A stretch of 64,000 nucleotides of DNA from Bibersteinia trehalosi (GCF_004346205.1 NZ_SMAM01000005.1:157696-221695); one strand, 5' to 3'; positions 1 through 9,414 are shown, numbered from the stretch's first letter. Program-made: numbers and translations. The notes: a model not told the origin generated them from the sequence alone.

Positions 1-838
1 CGCAAAATTAGAAGCAGAGAAAAATAATCCTCAAGCTGATGTTTGGTATGGTGGCACGCTAGACCCTCAATCACAAGCTGGTGAAATTGGTTTGTTAGAA
101 GCTTATCGCTCCCCAAATGTTGATCAAATTATGCCACGTTTCCAAGATCCTGCAAAAGTAAAAGGTAACTTAAGCTCTGCTATTTATATGGGTATTTTAG
201 GTTTTGGGGTAAATACCGAACGTTTGAAAAAATTAGGCATTACCGAGGTGCCAAAATGCTGGAAAGACTTAACCGATCCGCGCTTAAAAGGTGAAGTACA
301 AATTTCAGATCCACAAAGTGCGGGCACGGCTTATACGGCAATTGCGACTTTCGTACAACTCTGGGGAGAAGATGAAGCATTCAAATTCTTCAAAGATTTA
401 CATCCAAATGTTTCTCAATATACAAAATCTGGCGTAACCCCTTCTCAAAATACGGCACGCGGCGAAACGACTATCGGGGTTGGTTTTTTACATGACTACG
501 CGCTACAAATCCAAAATGGTGCACCTGTTGAAATGGTTGTGCCTTGTGAAGGCACTGGCTATGAGCTTGGCGGAGTAAGCATCATTAAAGGTGCTCGTAA
601 TATTGATAATGCAAAACTATTCGTTGATTGGGCGCTATCTAAAGAAGGTCAAGAATTAGCATGGAAAAAAGGACAAGCTTTCCAAACGCTGACAAATACA
701 ACAGCTGAACAATCTCCACACGCTTTCGACCCTGAGAAACTAAACTTAATCAACTACGATTTTGAAAAATATGGTGCCTCTGATGAGCGGAAACGCTTAA
801 TCAACAAATGGGTAAATGAAGTTAAACTCGCCAAATAA
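1..838 (+). CDS. afuA: AfuA periplasmic substrate-binding protein (5' truncated)
   Basis: Substrate-binding protein of an ABC importer. The reading frame is open from base 2, so the signal peptide and N-terminal residues lie outside the window; about 278 residues are visible. The fold family is that of ferric-binding proteins, but I see no adjacent Tyr-Tyr pair of the FbpA iron site. Instead there is a His-Asp pair (GVGFLHDYALQ, about base 491) and a Glu in VPCEGTGYELGG. From the literature, AfuA of A. pleuropneumoniae binds glucose-6-phosphate and fructose-6-phosphate, and such residues fit that site. It is the first gene of afuABC, with a terminator-like hairpin directly after it. The iron annotation attached to this family is probably wrong. 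Confidence 0.9.
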   Translation, partial: AKLEAEKNNPQADVWYGGTLDPQSQAGEIGLLEAYRSPNVDQIMPRFQDPAKVKGNLSSAIYMGILGFGVNTERLKKLGITEVPKCWKDLTDPRLKGEVQISDPQSAGTAYTAIATFVQLWGEDEAFKFFKDLHPNVSQYTKSGVTPSQNTARGETTIGVGFLHDYALQIQNGAPVEMVVPCEGTGYELGGVSIIKGARNIDNAKLFVDWALSKEGQELAWKKGQAFQTLTNTTAEQSPHAFDPEKLNLINYDFEKYGASDERKRLINKWVNEVKLAK

Positions 839-850
839 TCTCTCCCTCCG

Positions 851-876
851 AGCAGGGGTATATCCCCTGCTTTTTC
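851..876 (+). terminator. Hairpin plus U-run between afuA and afuB
   Basis: Stem AGCAGGGG (851-858) and CCCCTGCT (864-871) around a 5-base loop, followed by a T-run. Its place directly after the binding-protein gene suggests partial termination, giving more AfuA than permease and ATPase. That role is inference. Confidence 0.75.
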
Positions 877-895
877 ATTTTATCTTGAGGTTTTT

Positions 896-2950
896 ATGGA
901 TTGTATAAAAACACCAATGACACAGAAAGCATCCTTTTGGGTCATTCTTGCATTTATTGCATTTCTAGTTCTACCATCTACTGCGTTAGATTACGGTATT
1001 TTAGATAGCACTTCGGATGAATTTTTAGCAGCAATGGGATGGTCATCCATCAATATCACACAGCTTTGGTTTTTGCCCCTGCTTGCTTTCTTTATTCTGC
1101 CCACATTAGGGCTTGACAGCATAAAACAGGCTAAAGCTGAGCTTGCTCTTATCGCATTTAACGCTTTATTTGTCTTTATTTCAGCAAGCATTCTAAAAGT
1201 AAGCCTAGGCTATTCAATCGTTGTACTGTTTATGGTACTGACAGCCCTTGCTACTCTATCGTTAGCCAAATTGAAAGTAATGCAAGGCGATAAATTTATT
1301 ATCGCATCACTGCTTTGCATTATCTTGCTGATTTTCTTCTTTATCGTTTACCCAACATTGGCGATTTTTGTGTCAATGTTCTACGACGGTGATACCTTTG
1401 CACCTGAGCAAGTCGTTACGATTTTAAGTCAAGGCTATATTGTTCGGGTAATCAGTAATTCACTGTTCTTATCTTCTTTCGTTGGTTTGGTCTCTACGGT
1501 ATTTGGTTTGGCGTTTGCGCTTTATACCACTCGTATTGCGCGCCGTACGGCATTTATTGGTAAAATTTTCTCTATCTTACCGATTGTTACTCCTCCTTTT
1601 GTAGTTGGTTTAGGGGTAACCTTAATGCTAGGTCGTTCTGGCTATGTAACCGAATGGCTCAATAGTTGGTTTGGTCTTAGCAGCAACTGGCTTTATGGTT
1701 TCAATGGGATTGCAATTGCACAAATTCTCGCTTTCTCGCCAATGTCATTTATGATTTTAGATGGTGCGTTGAAATCGATTCACCCATCAGTAGAAGAAGC
1801 CTCTTACACCTTGCGTGCAAACCGTTACCAAACATTCTATAACATCATTTTTCCTCTTCTTCGTCCAGCATTGGCTAACTCATTCTTGATTGTGTTTATT
1901 CAATCACTTGCCGATTTTAGTAACCCATTGGTGCTTGGTGGTAGCTTTGACGTGATTGCAACTCAAATCTACTTCTACATCGCAGGTTCACAATTAGATT
2001 ATGCCTCTGCAAGTACGCTTGGTTCAATGTTGTTAATCTTCTCATTGGCGATTTTCGTGATTCAATATATTTGGATTGGTAACCGCTCTTATGTAACGGT
2101 GTCAGGAAAATCGTATCGTGGTGATGTGCAAGAATTACCAAATGGCTTGAAATATACCATTGTGGTCATGCTTGCTTTCTGGATTGCATTCAACCTTGCA
2201 CTTTACGGCAGTATTTTCTACGGTAGCTTCACCGTGAACTGGGGTGTGGATTACACCTTAACCATGAAAAACTATACGATGTTATTTGGTCAAGGTTTAA
2301 GCGATGGCGCGTGGCCTTCACTCATCAACACTTTAATCTATGCAGGTATTTCTGCACCGCTTACTGCATTATTCGGCTTACTTATTGCTTATATCGTGGT
2401 GCGTAAAGATTTCCAAGGTAAGAAAACCCTTGAATTTTTAACCATGCTTTGCTTTGCGGTACCAGGTACTGTAGCTGGGGTCTCTTATATCCTTGCGTTT
2501 AACAATGCACCAATGTATATCACTGGTACAGGTATCATTATTATCATCTCAATGGTGATGCGTGATTTACCAATTGGTATGCGTGCAGCGATTGCAGGTT
2601 TAGGACAATTAGATAAATCACTCGATGAAGCCTCTTTATCACTCAAAGGCAGCTCATTTAAAACAATTTGGTTTATCGTTTTCCCTCTACTCAAACCTGC
2701 GTTACTCTCAGCGCTTGTGACCAGCTTCGTACGTGCAATGACCACAGTGAGTGCGATAGTCTTCTTAGTTACTGCGGATACTCGTGTGGCAACCGCTTAC
2801 ATCTTAAACCGAGTAGAAGATGGCGAATATGGTATTGCGATCGCTTACGGCTCAATTCTCATTGTGGTGATGATGGCAATTATTCTCTTCTTTGACTGGA
2901 TTGTAGGAGACACCCGTATCTCTCGTTCCAAAGCAAAAAAAATGAATTAG
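896..2950 (+). CDS. afuB: AfuB inner-membrane permease, fused two-domain
   Basis: Permease of the AfuABC importer, 684 residues. Hydrophobic segments run through the whole length in two homologous halves. Each half carries an ABC-permease cytoplasmic loop contacting the ATPase: EEASYTLRANRYQTFYNIIFP in the first (split here as EEASYTL and FYNIIFPLL), and DEASLSLKGSSFKTIWFIVFP-like in the second (DEASLSL, TIWFIVFPLL). An N-terminal block of about 150 residues of extra membrane helices precedes the first permease domain. The start has a good ribosome site (TTGAGG five bases upstream). It ends 13 bases before afuC. The substrate is inferred from afuA. Confidence 0.9.
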   Translation: MDCIKTPMTQKASFWVILAFIAFLVLPSTALDYGILDSTSDEFLAAMGWSSINITQLWFLPLLAFFILPTLGLDSIKQAKAELALIAFNALFVFISASILKVSLGYSIVVLFMVLTALATLSLAKLKVMQGDKFIIASLLCIILLIFFFIVYPTLAIFVSMFYDGDTFAPEQVVTILSQGYIVRVISNSLFLSSFVGLVSTVFGLAFALYTTRIARRTAFIGKIFSILPIVTPPFVVGLGVTLMLGRSGYVTEWLNSWFGLSSNWLYGFNGIAIAQILAFSPMSFMILDGALKSIHPSVEEASYTLRANRYQTFYNIIFPLLRPALANSFLIVFIQSLADFSNPLVLGGSFDVIATQIYFYIAGSQLDYASASTLGSMLLIFSLAIFVIQYIWIGNRSYVTVSGKSYRGDVQELPNGLKYTIVVMLAFWIAFNLALYGSIFYGSFTVNWGVDYTLTMKNYTMLFGQGLSDGAWPSLINTLIYAGISAPLTALFGLLIAYIVVRKDFQGKKTLEFLTMLCFAVPGTVAGVSYILAFNNAPMYITGTGIIIIISMVMRDLPIGMRAAIAGLGQLDKSLDEASLSLKGSSFKTIWFIVFPLLKPALLSALVTSFVRAMTTVSAIVFLVTADTRVATAYILNRVEDGEYGIAIAYGSILIVVMMAIILFFDWIVGDTRISRSKAKKMN

Positions 2951-2963
2951 AAGGAACTGAATT

Positions 2964-4013
2964 ATGAACAACGATTTTTTAGTATTAAAAAACATTACCA
3001 AATCATTCGGTAAAGCAACAGTGATTGATAACTTAGACTTAGTGATCAAACGTGGCACAATGGTTACGCTATTAGGGCCTTCTGGCTGTGGGAAAACAAC
3101 CGTATTACGCTTAGTGGCAGGTTTGGAAAATCCGACAAGTGGTCAAATTTTTATTGATGGTGAAGATGTGACTAAATCTTCAATCCAAAATCGTGATATT
3201 TGTATCGTATTCCAGTCTTACGCTTTATTCCCGCATATGTCTATTGGTGATAACGTGGGCTACGGCTTAAAAATGCAAGGCGTGGATAAAGCAGAACGTG
3301 AACAGCGTGTAAAAGAAGCGTTGGAATTGGTGGACTTAGGGGGCTTTGAAGATCGCTATGTGGATCAAATTTCTGGTGGTCAGCAACAACGTGTTGCACT
3401 TGCTCGTGCATTAGTTCTCAAACCAAAAGTATTACTCTTTGATGAACCGTTAAGTAACCTTGATGCGAACTTGCGTCGTTCAATGCGTGAAAAAATCCGT
3501 GAATTGCAACAACGTTTAGGCATTACTTCCCTTTATGTTACCCACGACCAAACCGAAGCTTTTGCGGTTTCAGATGAAGTTATCGTAATGAACAAGGGTA
3601 AAATTATGCAAAAAGCCCCTGCAAAAGAGCTTTATCAGCGCCCTAACTCGCTTTTCCTTGCCAACTTTATGGGCGAAAGTAGTATTTTTAATGGGGAGTT
3701 ACAACAGGATAACGTCATCATTAATGGACATCGCTATCCTGTGGAAAATGCAGCTCAATTTGGTTTATCTGATGGCAAATGCTTGGTCGGTATTCGCCCA
3801 GAAGCGGTAACCCTTGCTAGCAGTGGTGAAGAAGCACAACGCTGTGAAATTAAAAAAGCAGTGTATATGGGCAACCACTGGGAAGTCGTTGCCGATTGGG
3901 GGGGGACAGAGCTTTGGGTGAATGCAAATCCAGAGGGTTTTAATCCAAATATACAGCAAGCATATGTTCAACTTTCTCAACAAGGCTTATTCCTGCTAAG
4001 ACCTGAGGCTTAA
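2964..4013 (+). CDS. afuC: AfuC ATP-binding protein of the sugar-phosphate ABC importer
   Basis: ATPase powering AfuAB, 349 residues. Walker [10 protein letters not shown] at residues 38-46, signature SGGQQQR at about 137-143, Walker B LLFDEP at 157-162, and the H-loop in YVTHDQTEA. After about residue 235 there is a C-terminal regulatory (TOBE-type) domain with the MGESSIFNG and VGIRPEAV segments usual for the FbpC/PotA group. AAGGAACTGAATT gives a clear ribosome site. It is the last gene of the operon; the next gene is convergent. Confidence 0.93.
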   Translation: MNNDFLVLKNITKSFGKATVIDNLDLVIKRGTMVTLLGPSGCGKTTVLRLVAGLENPTSGQIFIDGEDVTKSSIQNRDICIVFQSYALFPHMSIGDNVGYGLKMQGVDKAEREQRVKEALELVDLGGFEDRYVDQISGGQQQRVALARALVLKPKVLLFDEPLSNLDANLRRSMREKIRELQQRLGITSLYVTHDQTEAFAVSDEVIVMNKGKIMQKAPAKELYQRPNSLFLANFMGESSIFNGELQQDNVIINGHRYPVENAAQFGLSDGKCLVGIRPEAVTLASSGEEAQRCEIKKAVYMGNHWEVVADWGGTELWVNANPEGFNPNIQQAYVQLSQQGLFLLRPEA

Positions 4014-4063
4014 CACGCCACAAGCAAGTGCTGGATTTCTGGCCAAACGATACAAACTCATCA

Positions 4064-4093
4064 AAAAAATAGCACCAGCGCTTGGCTGGTGCT
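4064..4093 (-). terminator. Terminator after manA
   Basis: Stem AGCACCAGC (4071-4079) and GCTGGTGCT (4085-4093). The run of seven A just before the left arm reads as a U-run on the minus strand. It serves manA mainly; on the plus strand, after afuC, the U-run is weak. Confidence 0.75.
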
Positions 4094-4212
4094 AATCCTT
4101 CAAATCTGTTTAGCTAAAGATTGGCAAAATACGGTAGCTCCACCATGTTTAAGCACTCAAGTTGATTGTGAAATCGCAAGCGGTCTGTTTTATTGCAAAA
4201 AATGCAAAATAG

Positions 4213-5421
4213 TTATGGCAAAGTCGCCAATACCGCGTATCCGGCTTGTTGCACAGTCAAATTCAATGTGCTGTTAGCGCCGATAAAGAGTGCTTCCCCC
4301 TGCTTTAAGCGGTATATATTATCCTGCTCACTCGCTTCAATTATTCCTTCCATCACCAATAAAATTGCTGCATTCTCAATGGCTTGTGAATAAGCTTCAC
4401 TTGCACCAAATGCCAAATGTTGCAACGCAAAATCTTTTGCCGCGGGTGTCGGATAAAGATAACTCTGCCCCGTTATTTGAGGCGCTGGAGCAATCAGCTG
4501 CGGCACAATTTCACAATAGTCCACTGTTTGTAGGAGTGCTGGAATATCAATATATTTTGGTGTAAGCCCACCACGAATCACATTATCTGAAGCGGCCATC
4601 AATTCAATACACTGACCGCGTAAATAAGCATGTGGCAAGCCTGCCCCTTGATAAATCCCTTCGTCTTTTTTCACATTAACAATATTAAATAAGTAAAAAC
4701 AGAGTAAGCCAGCATCTAATTTCTCCTCATGGATATCCATCGCTTGCATTGCATAAAGCAGCCAGTAATCTGGCTCATGCAAAGCAATTTTCCCTGCGTT
4801 AAAGTCAGATTTTCGAGCGTGTATGATAGGTAGTAACCATTCAGCGAGTTTGGCTTGTTCAGCCAGCATAATCTGCTTGTAAAGTGCTTCTAGCCCTTGG
4901 TTTTCAAGCAATATTTTCAGCGGCTGCAAACTTGGATGGCAACTTAAATTCACCTTAATCTGCTCAATCGGCTGAAAGCCATGCAATAACCAAAAATCTG
5001 ATAAGGCAATCATCATTTCTGGTTTGTGATTACGATCTTTATAAGTTCGATTTGGAGCATCCAATGCAATGCCCGCTTGATTTTCCCGTTCAAATCCTTG
5101 CTCTGCCTGGGCTTTAGTTGGGTGAAGCTGAATTGAAAGGGGTTGCTTAACATCTAAAATTTTCAATAAAAACGGTAACTCATCGCCAAATTGCTCGCGA
5201 CTTTTTGTGCCAAGTAGCTCAGGATGAGCCGCTAATAACTGATCAAGCGCTAAGGAGTCTTGCCCCGCTGTAATCAACGAAGGTGATGAAGGGTGAGCAC
5301 CAAGCCAATATTCTGCATAAGGTTTATGAGGCGTTTGCATAGCCAACTGTTGCCAGCAGGGAATAAAATCTGAGCCTCCCCATGCATAATGTTGATAACT
5401 CCCTTGTAGTTTAAAAATCAT
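4213..5421 (-). CDS. manA: Mannose-6-phosphate isomerase, class I
   Basis: Cytoplasmic zinc enzyme interconverting mannose-6-phosphate and fructose-6-phosphate, 402 residues. The zinc ligands of the class I family can be placed: Gln98 and His100 in SIQLHP, Glu135 in NHKPEM, and His264 in GAGLPHAYLRG. Length fits the family. It overlaps the upstream membrane-protein gene by 4 bases (ATGA), so the two are translated together. The mannose PTS genes lie upstream on the same strand, so PTS product mannose-6-phosphate can pass directly to this enzyme, though a terminator-like dyad separates them. Confidence 0.96.
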   Translation of the reverse strand: MIFKLQGSYQHYAWGGSDFIPCWQQLAMQTPHKPYAEYWLGAHPSSPSLITAGQDSLALDQLLAAHPELLGTKSREQFGDELPFLLKILDVKQPLSIQLHPTKAQAEQGFERENQAGIALDAPNRTYKDRNHKPEMMIALSDFWLLHGFQPIEQIKVNLSCHPSLQPLKILLENQGLEALYKQIMLAEQAKLAEWLLPIIHARKSDFNAGKIALHEPDYWLLYAMQAMDIHEEKLDAGLLCFYLFNIVNVKKDEGIYQGAGLPHAYLRGQCIELMAASDNVIRGGLTPKYIDIPALLQTVDYCEIVPQLIAPAPQITGQSYLYPTPAAKDFALQHLAFGASEAYSQAIENAAILLVMEGIIEASEQDNIYRLKQGEALFIGANSTLNLTVQQAGYAVLATLP

Positions 5422-5888
5422 GCTTTTTCTCCCACATTCGCTAAAAATTTAATAATTTTTTCTGCATCTTCTTGCACTTTTAGGCGCGCAAATAACCGCT
5501 TACCATTGGTTAAATCAATCACAAATACGGGCTTATTTTTAAACTCAGCCTGATTCACCGCGCGAATTTTCTTGTAATCAATGAAAAGGGCATTCAAATA
5601 AAACCCTTGCGTTTTAAATAACCAGCGGGGCTCACGAAATAGTACGGCATACAATGCAAGTGTAATACATACCGCCAATAAGAATAGTGTTAATGAGCTT
5701 AATCCTTCAGCTAGCCCTTGTGTAGCAGTTAATAAAATTAAACCAAATAAAATCCAGCCGTCTATCGTTTGGCGCTGTAAACTTACTGCTAATTTTGTTT
5801 CGCCATTTAAGCGAGACAATAGAAATTGATCATAAATAGCATATGCTAAACAGGTAAAAATAATTAGAAAAAGAATCGTGTTTGTCAT
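5418..5888 (-). CDS. YobD-like (UPF0266) inner-membrane protein
   Basis: Small membrane protein of the family that sits beside manXYZ in E. coli (YobD); molecular function unknown. About 156 residues from the ATG at 5888: an N-terminal membrane segment followed by AYAIYDQFLLSRLNG (typical of the family), two more hydrophobic segments, and a hydrophilic tail. I prefer 5888 to the ATG at 5930, because the earlier start lies inside the hairpin that ends the manXYZ transcript and matches the family less well. Its stop overlaps the manA start. Confidence 0.8.
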   Translation of the reverse strand: MTNTILFLIIFTCLAYAIYDQFLLSRLNGETKLAVSLQRQTIDGWILFGLILLTATQGLAEGLSSLTLFLLAVCITLALYAVLFREPRWLFKTQGFYLNALFIDYKKIRAVNQAEFKNKPVFVIDLTNGKRLFARLKVQEDAEKIIKFLANVGEKA

Positions 5889-5910
5889 ATCAAATTTGCA
5901 GATTTTTAAC

Positions 5911-5941
5911 GAAAAAAGACCGCTTGGCATGCAAGCGGTCT
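5911..5941 (-). terminator. USS-pair terminator after manZ
   Basis: Two facing uptake-signal cores form the stem AGACCGCTTG (5917-5926) and CAAGCGGTCT (5932-5941). A run of A left of the stem gives the U-run on the minus strand. Paired USS acting as terminators are well known in Pasteurellaceae. Confidence 0.8.
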
Positions 5942-5954
5942 AAATTGGTGGAGA

Positions 5955-6791
5955 TTATGCAAGGATACCAGTCCAAGCACCGAAGATACCAATCGCAAAG
6001 AAACCAATGATAATCCAGAGTGCATTTACACGGTTACGTAACAACCACATACAAGCGAATGTTAATAACAATGGCAGTAAACCTGGCATTAAGCTATCTA
6101 AAATAGTTTGCACCGTTTCTACTTTCACTGAACCATCTTGCATTTGAATTTCAGCTACCTTGAATGGTACATTAATGCTTGTCCATTTCTGCACCAATGC
6201 CCCCATAATAAATAAGCCGAGAATTGATGCCCCTTCAGTCAGTTTTTGTAGTAAACCGCCACTCATGTCTTGCACCACGTCTAAGCCTTTTTTATAGCCA
6301 TAGGTTACGCCATAGTAACGAGTGCCTAAACGCACTAAGTTAAATAGCAAGAAGAATAAGATTGGGCCGAGAATATTACCACTTAACGCTAAACCCGCAC
6401 CTAATGCAGCAAAGACAGGGCGTGCAGTCCCCCAATAGATTGGATCACCCACACCTGCAAGCGGTCCCATTAAGCCGACTTTGATACCGTTGATTGCTGC
6501 ATCATCAATCTCTTTACCATTAGCACGCTCTTCTTCCATTGCAATGGTTACACCAAGTACAGGTGCAGCAACGAATGGTTGAGTATTAAAGAATTCAAGG
6601 TGGCGTTTAATCGCATCTTTACGTTCTTGTGAATTTGGATCTGGATATAAACGTTTAATTACAGGTACCATTGAGTAAGCAAAACCAAGTGCTTGCATAC
6701 GCTCAAAGTTCCACGAGCCTTGGAATAAGTTTGAACGGCGTACAACGGCATTCAAATCGCTTTGAGTTACTTTTTTGATTTCTGTTGTCAT
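5955..6791 (-). CDS. manZ: Mannose-family PTS component IID
   Basis: IID membrane subunit of the mannose phosphotransferase system, 278 residues, which together with IIC imports and phosphorylates mannose, glucose or amino sugars. The N-terminal RSNLFQGSWNFERMQALGFAYSM block and GPLAGVGDPIYWGT (about residues 110-123) are hallmark IID sequences. Hydrophobic segments lie in the C-terminal half. It follows manY by 13 bases and is the last PTS gene before the USS-pair terminator. Confidence 0.95.
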   Translation of the reverse strand: MTTEIKKVTQSDLNAVVRRSNLFQGSWNFERMQALGFAYSMVPVIKRLYPDPNSQERKDAIKRHLEFFNTQPFVAAPVLGVTIAMEEERANGKEIDDAAINGIKVGLMGPLAGVGDPIYWGTARPVFAALGAGLALSGNILGPILFFLLFNLVRLGTRYYGVTYGYKKGLDVVQDMSGGLLQKLTEGASILGLFIMGALVQKWTSINVPFKVAEIQMQDGSVKVETVQTILDSLMPGLLPLLLTFACMWLLRNRVNALWIIIGFFAIGIFGAWTGILA

Positions 6792-6804
6792 TTTAAATGC
6801 CCTC

Positions 6805-7602
6805 TTAGTCTAAACGGTTGTCTGCGCCGTTGTTGCTGTTTACTACTTGTACAACTTGGCTTTTGTTATATTTCGGGTGAAGTTGAATGTAGATGATTGC
6901 CATAATGGTGCCGATTACCCCTAATGCGACAAGGTTGAAATCGGTAAATGCCGCAACCACAAAACCTGCATAGAAGAATGGCATTAAGTGACCTGCACGC
7001 ATCATATTGATTACCATCGCATAACCCACTACAGCAATGAAACCACCTGCAATTTTCAGACCTGTAGTTACCACATCAGGGATCGCCGCAAGCATGGTTT
7101 GAACAGTATCTGTGCCTGCAGTTAATGCAACTAATAGCGCAGGGATTGCGATACGCATCGCTTGTAATAACAATGCACCACGATGAATCCAGTCTAAACG
7201 GTTTAAGTTACCATCTTCAATTGATTTATCCGCTGCGTGTTGGAAACCAACAGTGATTGCACGCACCACATAAGTTAATACTTGACCTGCAGCAGCAAGC
7301 GGAATCGCAATTGCAATACCTGTTGAAATATCTTGACCACCTACGATAACCAAGATAGTAGAAACTACAGAAGCTAATGCTGCATCAGGAGCAAGTGCCG
7401 CACCAATGTTCATCCAGCCTAAAGCCAATAATTCTAATGAACCGCCAACAATAATGCCGGTTTTCATATCGCCTAATACGATACCAATTAAGGTACAAGC
7501 AATCAGTGGACGGTGTGTTTGCCATTCGTCAAGAATTGAACCCATACCAGAGATACAGGCAACCAAAAATACAAGTACAATTTGAATTGCAGAAATTTCC
7601 AT
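6805..7602 (-). CDS. manY: Mannose-family PTS component IIC
   Basis: IIC membrane channel subunit, 265 residues, almost entirely hydrophobic. The family segments GSILDEWQTHRPLIACTLIG (near residue 21) and GGSLELLALGWMNIGAALAPD (near 53) bind the sugar. It lies between manX and manZ, 10 and 13 bases from them, as in the enterobacterial operon. Specificity cannot be read from sequence alone; the neighbouring manA suggests mannose is among the substrates. Confidence 0.95.
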   Translation of the reverse strand: MEISAIQIVLVFLVACISGMGSILDEWQTHRPLIACTLIGIVLGDMKTGIIVGGSLELLALGWMNIGAALAPDAALASVVSTILVIVGGQDISTGIAIAIPLAAAGQVLTYVVRAITVGFQHAADKSIEDGNLNRLDWIHRGALLLQAMRIAIPALLVALTAGTDTVQTMLAAIPDVVTTGLKIAGGFIAVVGYAMVINMMRAGHLMPFFYAGFVVAAFTDFNLVALGVIGTIMAIIYIQLHPKYNKSQVVQVVNSNNGADNRLD

Positions 7603-7612
7603 AATAATTTCC

Positions 7613-8581
7613 TTAGATTAGATTTTTCGCTTTTAACAGATCCATCATATATTGACGGCTATCATTTGATACTTTACGCACATCCAGCTCAATATTCATT
7701 GCATCAATCGCTTTAAATGCAGCAATGTCTTTATCATCTACTGAAACAGCGCTAGTGATCATCTGTTTACCTTCACGGTATGCCATACCACCGATATTCA
7801 CCGATTTAATATCTACACCTGCCTCAAGTAATGCAAGAACATCAGTTGGATTAGTAAAGAGTAACATCATACGCTCATCGGCATATTCAGGGTTATTCCA
7901 AACACGAATCATCTTCTGAACATCCACTACATGAGCGGTTACCCCTGGCGGTGCAACACTTTTCAGCATTTGCGTGCGCACTTTATCTTTCGCAACTTCA
8001 TCGCTGACAACCACAATGCGAGAAACTCGGCTCTCTTTAGTCCAGCGAGTAGCAACCTGACCATGAATTAAACGGTCATCAATACGAGCGAGACCAACGA
8101 CCAAATTACCTTCTTTTAGTGGCTGTGCAGGAGCAGTTTCTGTTGCTGCTGGCTGTGGCGCAGCTTCCGTTTTTTCTGCTGGTTGGAAGTTGAGCGAACG
8201 CACACCGCTTAACCCAGATTCCAATGCCACCTCCACTAATTCGGCAAGGGTTTCTACGTCATCACGTGCCATACAGGTATTCACCAACATTGGAATATTG
8301 ACACCAGCAACGATATCCATGTTAGTTTTACCGTCAATTACACGGTTTGCGGCATTAAACGGGCTACCGCCCCACATATCTACCAAAAACAACACTTCAT
8401 CGCAGTGAGCGAGTTCTGTGCTGAGTTTTTCCTGATATTTACCCATAATAGTTTCCGCATTTTCACCGGCAACAAAGTCAATGTAAGCTACATCGCTTTG
8501 CTCACCAATCAACATCTCAGTGGTTTTGAGAAGCTGCTCTGCGGCGACACCGTGGGTTGCTATGATGATAGCAATGCTCAT
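7613..8581 (-). CDS. manX: Mannose-family PTS fused IIA-IIB component
   Basis: Cytoplasmic phosphotransfer protein, 322 residues from the ATG at 8581, which has a strong AAGGAG site; the upstream in-frame ATG at 8623 lacks one. The IIA domain carries the phosphorylated His10 in IIATHG. A linker rich in Ala, Pro and Glu at about residues 135-155 joins it to the IIB domain, whose phosphorylated His lies in RIDDRLIHGQV. It is the first gene of manXYZ, behind a promoter with a CRP-like site. Confidence 0.95.
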   Translation of the reverse strand: MSIAIIIATHGVAAEQLLKTTEMLIGEQSDVAYIDFVAGENAETIMGKYQEKLSTELAHCDEVLFLVDMWGGSPFNAANRVIDGKTNMDIVAGVNIPMLVNTCMARDDVETLAELVEVALESGLSGVRSLNFQPAEKTEAAPQPAATETAPAQPLKEGNLVVGLARIDDRLIHGQVATRWTKESRVSRIVVVSDEVAKDKVRTQMLKSVAPPGVTAHVVDVQKMIRVWNNPEYADERMMLLFTNPTDVLALLEAGVDIKSVNIGGMAYREGKQMITSAVSVDDKDIAAFKAIDAMNIELDVRKVSNDSRQYMMDLLKAKNLI

Positions 8582-8648
8582 CGTATGCTCCTTAGGATGA
8601 TTAAAAACAAAAAGGATTTTCATCTCAAATAGAGTGAAATTGGAGCGA

Positions 8649-8676
8649 ATTCTAAAACTTTCTGGGCTATGAGCAA
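8649..8676 (-). promoter_or_regulatory. Likely manXYZ promoter
   Basis: On the minus strand TTGCTC (8671-8676) and TAGAAT (8649-8654) are 16 bases apart. The predicted start near 8642 is about 60 bases from the centre of the CRP-like site, a class I arrangement. Confidence 0.5.
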
Positions 8677-8690
8677 GTTAGTTTCACTAA

Positions 8691-8713
8691 AAATGTGATC
8701 TGGTTCATATTTT
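8691..8713 (-). promoter_or_regulatory. CRP-like binding site upstream of manXYZ
   Basis: TGTGA-N6-TCATA centred near 8702, with A/T flanks AAA and TTTT matching the CRP consensus. The only arm mismatch is the last TCACA to TCATA. Catabolite control of mannose PTS genes by cAMP-CRP is known in enterobacteria. Confidence 0.6.
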
Positions 8714-8787
8714 TATGGGAAATTTCGTCAAAAATCTCTATATTTTATTTTTTTCTAACAAAAAAATTATCAAAAAATCACAAAAAA

Positions 8788-8816
8788 ACCGCTTACAGCA
8801 AAGCACTGTAAGCGGT
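8788..8816 (-). terminator. Terminator after satP
   Basis: Perfect 11-base stem ACCGCTTACAG (8788-8798) and CTGTAAGCGGT (8806-8816) with a 7-base loop. Seven A to its left give the U-run on the minus strand. The arms are one base away from the USS core. Confidence 0.82.
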
Positions 8817-8841
8817 CATTTTTAAGTAAAAATTTACAAAA

Positions 8842-9405
8842 TTATTTCGGCTCACCGATTGGTAATACTGTGCGACCAAAACTTTCGTTAATAATATCAG
8901 CTGCCGCTAAATAAAACGCTAAGAAAGCTGTGATTAAACCAAAGTTACCACCAATGTGAGTGATCGCTTTACTACCAGAGAAATCCCCCCAAGCAAGGAG
9001 ATAGAACGTAATGGTTAAGAACAGGAAAATGGCTTGTAATGCGCGTGCTTTTGCTAAAGTACCGATAAACATCATCAACGTGAATGTTCCCCATGCAATC
9101 AAGTACCAACCCACAAAATCAGCAGATACACCTTCAGCAAAGAATACTTTAAACAGTGCGAAAGACCACCAGAATGCGCCATAGCTAGTAAATGCCGTAA
9201 AACCAAAAGTATTACCTTTGGCAAACTCAAACATCCCTGCGATCATCTGTGCCGTACCGCCAAAAGCAAAGCCCATGGCTAATACTAAGCCCACATTTTC
9301 GCCACTGAATGTGCCATTGTTAATTAAGCTTAATAAGAAAGTGGTTAAAGCAAAACCGCATAAACCGAGCGGAGCCGGGTTAGTTCCTGAATTTGGAGCT
9401 GACAT
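8842..9405 (-). CDS. satP: SatP/YaaH-type acetate-succinate transporter
   Basis: Inner-membrane channel-like transporter of the GPR1/FUN34/YaaH family, which moves acetate and succinate; 187 residues. The family signature NPAPLGL stands near the N terminus (residues 9-15), followed by six hydrophobic segments. The start lies 9 bases after the potD stop, with AGAGG as ribosome site, so it is probably cotranscribed with potD. A strong terminator follows. Confidence 0.92.
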   Translation of the reverse strand: MSAPNSGTNPAPLGLCGFALTTFLLSLINNGTFSGENVGLVLAMGFAFGGTAQMIAGMFEFAKGNTFGFTAFTSYGAFWWSFALFKVFFAEGVSADFVGWYLIAWGTFTLMMFIGTLAKARALQAIFLFLTITFYLLAWGDFSGSKAITHIGGNFGLITAFLAFYLAAADIINESFGRTVLPIGEPK

Positions 9406-9414
9406 TTAAAACCT

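Noticed and set aside
1..4013. Assignment of AfuABC as a ferric iron importer
   Set aside because: No tandem tyrosine iron site is visible in AfuA, and published work on A. pleuropneumoniae AfuA points to sugar phosphates.
4014..4212. Short open frames between afuC and manA
   Set aside because: They lack ribosome sites and protein-like composition; the space holds a USS core and the manA terminator.
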